Origin: Alphaproteobacteria bacterium
Lineage (GTDB): Bacteria > Pseudomonadota > Alphaproteobacteria > Micavibrionales > Micavibrionaceae
NCBI GenBank assembly: GCA_009995595.1
Contig: JAACPE010000006.1
Span: forward strand, 1 to 64,000
Reading direction: 5' to 3'
DNA length: 64,000 bases
A model generated the notes under the pieces. The model was not told the DNA's origin, ran no database searches, and worked only from the letters and a program-made list of their open reading frames with translations. The position numbers and the translations under genes are program-made. This document shows positions 57,575 to 64,000 of the stretch, piece after piece. The first letter of the stretch is position 1. Every line of letters starts with the position of its first letter.

Positions 57575-58531
57575 TCAGACAGTCCGGCGCATAGGGGTGA
57601 GAGCTGGTACGGTAGCCCATTGCTCCTTTTCATATGATATAAAAGCATCAAGCCCGGCCTGATGAAAACCACCCGCAAGGCCATCATTTTTTAAAGGAGA
57701 TATTTCCGCACTAATTCTAACTTCCGGAACATCAAAGGCAAAAGGATGCTCATTAAAACGAGCTGTTATAAAACCTGTGACCTCTGATGAGGGCTCACCC
57801 TTATAAAATTTACTGGGCGCCTCTAATAAAAGGACAGTTTTAGGCTCTCTTAAGACGTACCCGCGCCCCCAAACCGTCTCAATCATTTTTTGTCCATCCG
57901 CTGCCTCAGCAATCTTTTTTCTGAGCTTACAAATAAACACATCTATAATTTTTAAATCTGGCTCATCCATACCGCCATATAAATGATTTAAGAACATCTC
58001 CTTTGTCAGAGTCATGCCTTTGCGTAAACTTAACAGCTCGAACATTTGATATTCTTTACCTGATAGATGAACTGGGCTCTGTTCTTTTGTCTTAGGGTCT
58101 GTTCTTATGACCGTCTTTTCGTCAAGGTTTAACGTCAATTCACCAGTCGTAATATTCGCCTGACTATGGCCTCTTGCGCGGCGAATAATGGCGTGACTTC
58201 GAACAATAAGCTCTTCACAATCAAAAGGCTTTGTCATGTAATCATCTGCACCTAAACGAAAGGCTCTCAATTTTTGTTCCCTGCCATGAAAGCCAGCAAG
58301 CATAAGAACAGGAGTCTCTACTCGGTTTGAACGAAGCTCTCTTAATACGTCATGCCCTGTTGTATCGGGCAGATGATCATCCAATAAAATGAGGTCATAA
58401 TCGTAACTTCTGGCTAAATCGATACCATCTTGACCGCTATCCGTTGAATAAACCTTAAAGTTTGCACGACTTAACATCAACTCTATGGATTTGGCGGTCG
58501 TTGGATCATCTTCAATAAGTAATACGCGCAT
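57575..58531 (-). CDS. ctrA: CtrA-like response regulator with C-terminal extension
   Basis: 318-residue OmpR-type regulator. Receiver residues D8, D9, phosphoacceptor D51 and K101 are present, but Ala79 stands where Ser/Thr is normal. The winged-helix region ([44 protein letters not shown], to about residue 230) is almost identical to CtrA. An additional 88 residues follow that are not present in Caulobacter CtrA (231 residues). CtrA controls cell cycle, motility or development in Alphaproteobacteria. A promoter with TTGACA (minus strand, 58587-58582) lies just upstream. Confidence 0.85.
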   Translation of the reverse strand: MRVLLIEDDPTTAKSIELMLSRANFKVYSTDSGQDGIDLARSYDYDLILLDDHLPDTTGHDVLRELRSNRVETPVLMLAGFHGREQKLRAFRLGADDYMTKPFDCEELIVRSHAIIRRARGHSQANITTGELTLNLDEKTVIRTDPKTKEQSPVHLSGKEYQMFELLSLRKGMTLTKEMFLNHLYGGMDEPDLKIIDVFICKLRKKIAEAADGQKMIETVWGRGYVLREPKTVLLLEAPSKFYKGEPSSEVTGFITARFNEHPFAFDVPEVRISAEISPLKNDGLAGGFHQAGLDAFISYEKEQWATVPALTPMRRTV

Positions 58532-58587
58532 TATTACACCTTAGTACATAAGATGTGATATATTGCATAATCTTTAAATTATGTCAA

Positions 58588-59829
58588 TTATAGCCCTAAA
58601 AATTCTAACTGCCACTGCATATCCTTATCCGATAACGGATAATCGGTGCCGTCTTTAGGATAGAGCAATTCTTTATGCGGTATTTTTGCCATTTGCTTTT
58701 GTATTTCAAAAGCAAGGCGCATCGAAAGCTTGGCCTTCCAGCACAGCGCACAAATCGGCTTTGGCGCGCCCATCGCCATAATCTTTGCAACATCCGTGCG
58801 GCTCGCCCCGCTTAAACACGCGAGCGCCGCAATCACAAAGTCTTGATCACGCAGTGCCAGCGCATCACCAATACTTTGATCATTAAGCCGCCCTTGCGCC
58901 AACATAGCGTTAACACGGTCAATAACGCTTTCATCTTTTTCAAAACGGCGCGCCATATCAATACGCCGATGAACGGCATCAGTCACATTTTCAGTGGTCT
59001 GTAAATCAAAGCCCCCTTTTTTCGTTAAAATTTTTCGAAGCCGCGCATCCACATACCGCGATAAAATTTTTGCCATGTCAGGGGGCAATTTATGATTGGT
59101 TGCAAGCGGTTCATGCCATTCGGGGAATTCGCGTGCGCGGGTGATAATTTCTTGTAAGACCGTATCATCAATCACCGCGCCTTTGTTCTTAAGCAAGATT
59201 GTGCCTGCTTTAGCATTACCCTTTTGGATAATCGCACGTGATAATGTTGCGCTCAAAGTTTTTCGTCCTGCAATCGCCTCTGCCGCCCATGTCGCGGGAT
59301 GGTCGCTGAGCACCGCCATTAAATCCTTATCACTCAGCACCGTGCAAAACCGTAAAATAGGCTTGGACACATCGCGCTCCATATCCATAGCGAGTTGCAT
59401 CGCAACCTTAGGCGGCGCAAACGCATGATCTTTAAGCGTACTCGATAACGCTTTTTTTATTTTAAGCACTTCATCTAATGCCAGCGTGCCCAATGCCTGC
59501 ACCGCATACGCATAAAGCTGGCTTTGTTTATCCCGCGCCAATTCAGGCAATAGTTTCACCAAACGCGACGCCAGCATAAGGCGCACATCGTCATTGCTAT
59601 CAATCGCCAAAATGGCGGCGGCATGAAGCGGTGTTGATTTATTGTTAACAACCGCTTGGCGCACGGCGGGGCTATTATCTTTTTGCGCAAGATAAAATAA
59701 AATCTCTTGAGAAGTGTTTTTGTTTTTTGCTAAAGACAGGCGCTCATTCTCTGCGCCTTCTTTCGCAATAATTTTTTGCTTATCGTAATTTTTTATGCCG
59801 CGTAAGGTGTCCAGTATAGACATGGTCAC
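58588..59829 (-). CDS. DUF2336 protein
   Basis: 413 residues, mostly alpha-helical with a HEAT-like look (LAKNKNTSQEILFYLAQKDNSPAVRQAVV, split). The start is either GTG at 59829, overlapping the zapE stop, or ATG at 59823. DUF2336 proteins are common in Alphaproteobacteria and their function is not settled. Positioned between zapE and ctrA. Confidence 0.8.
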   Translation of the reverse strand: MTMSILDTLRGIKNYDKQKIIAKEGAENERLSLAKNKNTSQEILFYLAQKDNSPAVRQAVVNNKSTPLHAAAILAIDSNDDVRLMLASRLVKLLPELARDKQSQLYAYAVQALGTLALDEVLKIKKALSSTLKDHAFAPPKVAMQLAMDMERDVSKPILRFCTVLSDKDLMAVLSDHPATWAAEAIAGRKTLSATLSRAIIQKGNAKAGTILLKNKGAVIDDTVLQEIITRAREFPEWHEPLATNHKLPPDMAKILSRYVDARLRKILTKKGGFDLQTTENVTDAVHRRIDMARRFEKDESVIDRVNAMLAQGRLNDQSIGDALALRDQDFVIAALACLSGASRTDVAKIMAMGAPKPICALCWKAKLSMRLAFEIQKQMAKIPHKELLYPKDGTDYPLSDKDMQWQLEFLGL

Positions 59830-60926
59830 GCCCCACGCTTGCTCAGCACCGCCGCATTATAATCGCCCGATTGCATTTCCACCAAGCGGCTGATCGTACG
59901 GTCAAATTCAAACGCATGATCGCTCCCCTGATAGAGCTTATCAAGTGGTTGCTCTGCTAAAATCACAAGGCGGCATCCTGCTTCATAAAGACAATCAATA
60001 AGAAGGATCAATCGCTTGGCCTCATTACGCCGATCATACATCAGCCGCGGAATATCTTTTAAAAACACTGTATGAAAAGCTTTAGCAATACCAATATAAT
60101 CCTCCGCCCCCATCGGGCGTTCGCACAATTCGGCAAATGTAAATTTTGCCGCGCCACCCGCCGTGTTTTCGACAAACAAATCACGCCCCTTTACCGTCAA
60201 CGTCATGGGCGCATTAATTGCACCATTTGTTATCTCGCCATAAATTTTATTCACCTTGGCGCGGTTTTTTTCTGTGATGGGATAAAAATAATAAACATTT
60301 TGATCAGGATCAGAAAGCTGGCGATAATCCGTATCACTATCCAAATGGACAATCTCATTTTTTGTTTTTAACAACTCAATAAAGGGCAAAAACAATTCCC
60401 GTTGCAACCCCCCCTCATATAAATGATCAGGCGCCCAGTTACTGGTCGAAACAATAACAACCCCACGTTCATAAAGCGCCGTGAATAAGCGCCCCAAAAT
60501 CATCGCGTCCGTTATATCCGTCACATGAAATTCATCAAAACATAGTACCTTAAGCCGCGCTGCCACATCATCGGCATAACGCGGCAAAAGATCATCGACC
60601 CGATCCCCCCGCTTTTGATGAAGCCAATCATGGGTTTTAATCATGAATTCATGAAAATGAATACGCTCTCTAGGTATTAAAATTGGTACGGCGTCATAGA
60701 ACATATCCATGAGCATGGATTTACCGCGCCCAACGCCGCCATAAATATAAACACCTTTTATAGGGACTTTCTTATTACTAAAGAAAAAAAATGATTTTTT
60801 TTGAACGGTTTTTACATCATTGAGTAATCGCTGCAAAACCGCAACGCAGGCAACCTGCTCTGCATCCTCATGCCAGTCTTTTTCTTTGAGGGTCTGCCTA
60901 TATATCGTCAGAAGCGTTTTTGGCAT
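59826..60926 (-). CDS. zapE: ZapE-like AFG1 family ATPase
   Basis: 366 residues from ATG at 60926 (an in-frame upstream start at 60968 gives 380). AFG1/ZapE P-loop ATPase: [16 protein letters not shown] is Walker [21 protein letters not shown] is Walker B and following. In E. coli ZapE acts at the Z-ring during division under some stresses; mitochondrial AFG1 affects protein quality control. It overlaps tatC by 29 bp, so the two may be coupled. Confidence 0.9.
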   Translation of the reverse strand: MPKTLLTIYRQTLKEKDWHEDAEQVACVAVLQRLLNDVKTVQKKSFFFFSNKKVPIKGVYIYGGVGRGKSMLMDMFYDAVPILIPRERIHFHEFMIKTHDWLHQKRGDRVDDLLPRYADDVAARLKVLCFDEFHVTDITDAMILGRLFTALYERGVVIVSTSNWAPDHLYEGGLQRELFLPFIELLKTKNEIVHLDSDTDYRQLSDPDQNVYYFYPITEKNRAKVNKIYGEITNGAINAPMTLTVKGRDLFVENTAGGAAKFTFAELCERPMGAEDYIGIAKAFHTVFLKDIPRLMYDRRNEAKRLILLIDCLYEAGCRLVILAEQPLDKLYQGSDHAFEFDRTISRLVEMQSGDYNAAVLSKRGA

Positions 60927-61698
60927 GGCGACTTTCAAAATAGGAAACAGATAAAATAGAGAGCTCATAAAGCAAGATAATAGCGCTTGCTAAACCAATC
61001 TGACTAATCACATCAGGCGGGGTTAAAAAAGCCGCTAAGATGAACGAAAGGATAATCGCATATTTACGTTTCGCTCTCAGCGCCTTGGCCGACACCAATC
61101 CAGCCTTACCAAGCAATGAAATCAGCACCGGCAATTGAAAGCATAAACCAAAGGCAAAAATAAGCGTCATGATCAGATCAAGATACTCACTCACTCTTGC
61201 CTCAAGCTGTATCGGCATAACAGTCTCCCCGCCGCCGCTTTGAAAACTTAAAAAGAACGGCCACGCCATCGGGATAATGCCGTAATAAACCAGCGCACCG
61301 CCAGCAAAAAACAGTAAAGGCGTTGCAATCAAAAAGGGCAGGAACGCCCCCTTCTCATTTTTATAAAGCGCAGGTGCAATAAAGAGCCATATTTGCGAGA
61401 GCAAAATCGGAAAAGTCAAAAAAATCCCCGCAAAAAAAGCGACCTTCATATACGTAAAAAACGCTTCGGTTAGACCTGTGTAAATAAGGCGGTTCGTGCT
61501 GCCATCACCCATCGCCTGCGCTAGCGGTGTGACCAAAAATCCATAAATATTTTCAACAAAGATAAAACTAATCCCCGTGCCAATTGCCATGGCTACAAAC
61601 ACCCACATCAGGCGCTTACGCAATTCCATCAAATGCCCTGTTATGGGCGTTTTTATCTCATCAACAACAAGGTCTTCTTGTTTAGTGTTATTGGTCAT
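60898..61698 (-). CDS. tatC: Sec-independent protein translocase TatC
   Basis: 266 residues from the ATG at 61698, inside the end of tatB; an upstream in-frame start at 61794 is unlikely. Six membrane helices. TatC recognises twin-arginine signal peptides with TatB in the inner membrane. Family motifs: [24 protein letters not shown], and CFQLPVL further on. Length is close to E. coli TatC (258). Confidence 0.94.
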   Translation of the reverse strand: MTNNTKQEDLVVDEIKTPITGHLMELRKRLMWVFVAMAIGTGISFIFVENIYGFLVTPLAQAMGDGSTNRLIYTGLTEAFFTYMKVAFFAGIFLTFPILLSQIWLFIAPALYKNEKGAFLPFLIATPLLFFAGGALVYYGIIPMAWPFFLSFQSGGGETVMPIQLEARVSEYLDLIMTLIFAFGLCFQLPVLISLLGKAGLVSAKALRAKRKYAIILSFILAAFLTPPDVISQIGLASAIILLYELSILSVSYFESRHAKNASDDI

Positions 61699-61996
61699 TC
61701 TTGCCCTGCACTTTTTCGCGTGGAACAGGCTGAAGCGCCTCGGCATCTTCTTCGCTCTCTTGGGCAATTTGGGCCGCATCGCGCTTTTGTTCAAAATTTA
61801 CGCCGCGGCGCAGTTCATCCAGATCCGCCGTGTTCATCAAATCATCGAACTGCTTTGATACGGCAAAACGGATATATTGAATACGCCGCACAACGCGTCC
61901 AATGCCATACATAACATTCGGAATGTCTTTGGGGCCTATGACGAAAACCGCCACGGCAACAATAATCAAAAGTTCGGCCCAGCCAAAATCAAGCAC
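61688..61996 (-). CDS. tatB: Sec-independent protein translocase TatB
   Basis: 102 residues: a short N-terminal membrane helix ([17 protein letters not shown]), then the conserved IGPKDIP segment and an amphipathic helix, followed by a charged tail. TatB binds the twin-arginine signal with TatC. It overlaps tatC and lies 3 bp after tatA. Confidence 0.92.
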   Translation of the reverse strand: MLDFGWAELLIIVAVAVFVIGPKDIPNVMYGIGRVVRRIQYIRFAVSKQFDDLMNTADLDELRRGVNFEQKRDAAQIAQESEEDAEALQPVPREKVQGKNDQ

Positions 61997-61999
61997 AGC

Positions 62000-62206
62000 T
62001 TAATCTTTTGTCTTATCTTTTTCAGAAGGAACATGGTCTATGATTTTATCATCTTTTTTCGACTCAATCTCTTCATCGCTCATGCCTTTTTTAAACCCTT
62101 TAATGCCCTTGGCGATATCTTCCATCACACGCGGAAATTTTCCCGCGCCAAAAAATAAAAAGATAACCAGAACAATCAGGGCAATCTGCCAAATACCTAA
62201 ACTCAT
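62000..62206 (-). CDS. tatA: Sec-independent protein translocase TatA
   Basis: 68 residues: one membrane helix (WQIALIVLVIFLFFGAGKFP), the FFGAGKFPRV hinge, an amphipathic helix (VMEDIAKGIKGFKKG) and a charged tail. TatA forms the transport-pore component. It overlaps the scpB end by 4 bp. Confidence 0.93.
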   Translation of the reverse strand: MSLGIWQIALIVLVIFLFFGAGKFPRVMEDIAKGIKGFKKGMSDEEIESKKDDKIIDHVPSEKDKTKD

Positions 62207-63054
62207 ACATCCTCCTCTTCGCCCAAATCATTTGAGCCGCTAATGATAGCATTCGTGATGTCATCTTCAAAACGATCATCTGAATCCATTTGATCCCGCT
62301 TTTCCTGCTCTGCCAGCATTTCTTCCGCGCTTTGATCCGCACTATCAAATAAATCACCCGTATCAGGGATGGTATCAATCGCAGGGCGTTTATCGAGCAA
62401 ACCAGAGGCTTTCAAATCCTCCAGCCCCGGTAAATCATTAATCTGTTCAAGCTGAAAATGATCAAGGAACTTTGTCGTAGTCACCCAAGTCAGCGGCCTG
62501 CCTGGTGTTTCGCGTCTGCGCCCTGGCTTTACCCACTCCATCTCCATCAGCGTATCCAGCGTCCCACGATGCGTTGCGACCCCGCGGATATTTTCAATTT
62601 CGGCGCGGGTCAGCGGCTGGTGATAGGCGATAATCGCCATGGTTTCCAACATCGCACGTGACATTTTCTTATTCACGTCTTTTTCGATGGTCAATATTTC
62701 GGCAATCTCAGAAGATGTCCGAAAAGCCCAATGTCCATCGACCTCAATCAAGGATACGCCGCGCCCCTCATATTGCGCTTTTAAATCCTGCAAGAGCATA
62801 TTCAAATCCGCCTCTTCTGGAAGGCGCTCATGCAAGGCTTTGGGTGATAACGGCTCATTCGTAGCAAACAAAACCGCTTCCAGCACTTTAAGCTGCTCGT
62901 CTTTCGTCATCTCCGGGACAGAACGGCGAACGGGCTGCTCTGGCTCTTGTTCATCCTCAAACTCCTCATCTTCCATGATCTCACCTTCTAAAATTTCATC
63001 GACGATCTCATCCATAATGTCTGTTGGAATTTCTTTTGCATTATCAGGAGTCAT
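62203..63054 (-). CDS. scpB: Segregation and condensation protein B
   Basis: 283 residues from ATG at 63054, which overlaps scpA by 11 bp; upstream in-frame starts are inside scpA. ScpB is the winged-helix kleisin partner that binds ScpA and SMC. Motif AIIAYHQPLTRAEIENIRGV and WVTTTKFLDHF are typical. The N-terminal 40 residues are very acidic, and the C-terminus is long and acidic. Confidence 0.92.
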   Translation of the reverse strand: MTPDNAKEIPTDIMDEIVDEILEGEIMEDEEFEDEQEPEQPVRRSVPEMTKDEQLKVLEAVLFATNEPLSPKALHERLPEEADLNMLLQDLKAQYEGRGVSLIEVDGHWAFRTSSEIAEILTIEKDVNKKMSRAMLETMAIIAYHQPLTRAEIENIRGVATHRGTLDTLMEMEWVKPGRRRETPGRPLTWVTTTKFLDHFQLEQINDLPGLEDLKASGLLDKRPAIDTIPDTGDLFDSADQSAEEMLAEQEKRDQMDSDDRFEDDITNAIISGSNDLGEEEDV

Positions 63055-63913
63055 TGTTTTCAACCTCATTTGTATTGTCTTCTTCGTCCACCGCAGGCTC
63101 GCGATTTGCAGTGCGTAAATAAATCGGGCGGAACGGCCCATCTTGGCGTATTTCCAATTTACCTTGCTTGGCAAGCTCTAAACCAGCCGTAAAGGTTGAT
63201 GCCACACTAGAGCGATAAAACAGCTTATCTTCCGTGGCCTCAGGCAAAAAGCTCTGCAGCGTTGTCCAAACACTATGCGGGCCAGAGCGTGGCAAATTGC
63301 CTAACATCTTATTCATCCGCTCAATCGCATCTTCCATCGTCATGACAGAAAATTTGGGCAACTCATAGGTTCTATATTCTTTGCGCCGATTAATATCGCC
63401 ATAGGCTTTTAATAAATCGTAAAGTGTCACGTCATAAGTGGTATTGAGCGTCGTCTTAAAACGCTCTGGCATGCCGCGGGCAAAAAAATCTTGGCCAAGG
63501 CGCGGGCGCTTCATGAGCACATCAGCAGAATTTTTCATAGCCTCTAAGCGGCGCAGTTGGAATTGCAGCGCTTCAGCCATATGCTCCCCAGAGAGCTCCG
63601 CACCATCTTCTTTAGTTTGAGGCAGTAACAGTCGTGATTTCAAATATGCAAGCCACGCCGCCATCACCAGATATTCTGCCGCCAAATCAAGGCGCAGTTC
63701 CTTGGCACGATCAACAAAACTTAAATATTGGCGGGCAAGTTGCAAAATGGAGATTTCACGCAAATCTACCTTTTGCGTGCGCGCCATATCCAGCAGAACA
63801 TCAATCGGCCCTTCATACCCATCAATATTGAGCAGTAAGGCATCCATATCCCCCATTTCTGGGAGGTCAATGTGGTTACGCGGCTGATCTTCTTCGAAGG
63901 CGACTTCTGTCAT
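63044..63913 (-). CDS. scpA: Segregation and condensation protein A
   Basis: 289-residue kleisin bridging SMC dimers with ScpB. The hallmark N-terminus reads GYEGPIDVLLDMARTQKVDL, with LAAEYLVMAAWLAYLKSRLLL following. Acidic C-terminus. It starts inside the end of nagZ, and scpB starts inside its own end, so nagZ-scpA-scpB are tightly coupled. Confidence 0.94.
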   Translation of the reverse strand: MTEVAFEEDQPRNHIDLPEMGDMDALLLNIDGYEGPIDVLLDMARTQKVDLREISILQLARQYLSFVDRAKELRLDLAAEYLVMAAWLAYLKSRLLLPQTKEDGAELSGEHMAEALQFQLRRLEAMKNSADVLMKRPRLGQDFFARGMPERFKTTLNTTYDVTLYDLLKAYGDINRRKEYRTYELPKFSVMTMEDAIERMNKMLGNLPRSGPHSVWTTLQSFLPEATEDKLFYRSSVASTFTAGLELAKQGKLEIRQDGPFRPIYLRTANREPAVDEEDNTNEVENNDS

Positions 63914-64000
63914 AGCGGTTTAAACTATTCACACGCATTGGGGGAACAACGCGCATAATCTCTTTCATCTCGTTAAGCTTACCATCGCAATATAGCGTGG
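63876..64000 (-). CDS. nagZ: Beta-N-acetylhexosaminidase NagZ, 3' end
   Basis: Only the last 41 codons are in the window. The frame ends TAA at 63876 and reads TLYCDGKLNEMKEIM, which matches the C-terminal HCDG-like segment of NagZ. NagZ cleaves GlcNAc from muropeptides in cell-wall recycling. The overlap with scpA of 38 bp and the nagZ-scpA-scpB-tatABC order seen in relatives support the call. It runs off the end of the window. Confidence 0.75.
   Translation of the reverse strand, partial: TLYCDGKLNEMKEIMRVVPPMRVNSLNRYDRSRLRRRSAA

Noticed and set aside
58532-58587. CtrA self-binding site (TTAA-N7-TTAA) upstream of ctrA
   Set aside because: No exact match with the right spacing was found in this gap; only a sigma-70-like -35 is visible.

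Overview
The window comes from the chromosome of a moderately AT-rich alphaproteobacterium (base composition judged by eye). The evidence is a CtrA-type cell-cycle regulator, a class I lysyl-tRNA synthetase, the nagZ-scpA-scpB-tatA-tatB-tatC order, an F1 ATP synthase operon without F0 genes, mdh/suc/lpd genes gathered in one region, and DUF2336 and DUF4174 proteins. The two pseudopilin-like proteins and the number of lineage-specific small secreted or membrane proteins suggest a poorly characterised order, possibly near Micavibrionales; that placement is inference. No tRNA, rRNA, CRISPR array, prophage or complete insertion sequence was seen.

Layout. 0-5 kb: cinA-type protein, map, radC, a frameshifted membrane-anchored gene, a possible structured RNA, purB. 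5.4-6.2 kb: iron storage (bfr) and its release ferredoxin (bfd) behind a Fur-box-like palindrome. 6.3-14 kb: periplasmic cyclophilin, PhzF, GH13 alpha-glucosidase, and several uncharacterised genes, including a PepSY protein and tandem DUF805 proteins that share an extra C-terminal domain. 14-18.5 kb: uvrB and class I lysS. 18.5-25 kb: two pseudopilin-like genes, one carrying an in-frame palindromic element, then a DinG-like helicase, pabB, pabC and a secreted protein. 25-31.4 kb (minus strand): atpH-atpA-atpG-(lipoprotein)-atpD-(89 aa)-(amphi-Trp)-atpC. 31.5-39.3 kb: divergent TraX-like genes, priA, transaldolase, DUF484-xerC and orphan genes. 39.3-57.5 kb: TCA-cycle block (lpdA, sucB, sucA, sucD, sucC, mdh on the minus strand) interspersed with a deaminase/HD-hydrolase pair, a MarR regulator, a 39-residue gene, OmpA-like and small membrane proteins, and two large orphan genes. 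57.5-64 kb: ctrA-like regulator with a long C-terminal extension, DUF2336, zapE, tatCBA, scpBA and the 3' end of nagZ.

How the genes fit together. The core is energy metabolism: the oxoglutarate dehydrogenase complex (SucA, SucB, Lpd), succinyl-CoA synthetase and malate dehydrogenase feed the respiratory chain, and the F1 sector makes ATP. Around it lie folate synthesis (pabBC), DNA repair and chromosome handling (radC, uvrB, dinG, priA, xerC, scpAB), Tat export and iron storage. The most unusual features are insertions of uncharacterised genes into otherwise conserved operons, a palindromic mobile repeat inside a coding sequence, a two-lipoyl-domain SucB, and a modified CtrA. No single obvious new defence or biosynthetic system stands out; the best candidates for new biology are the ATP synthase insertions, the pseudopilin pair and the deaminase/HD pair.
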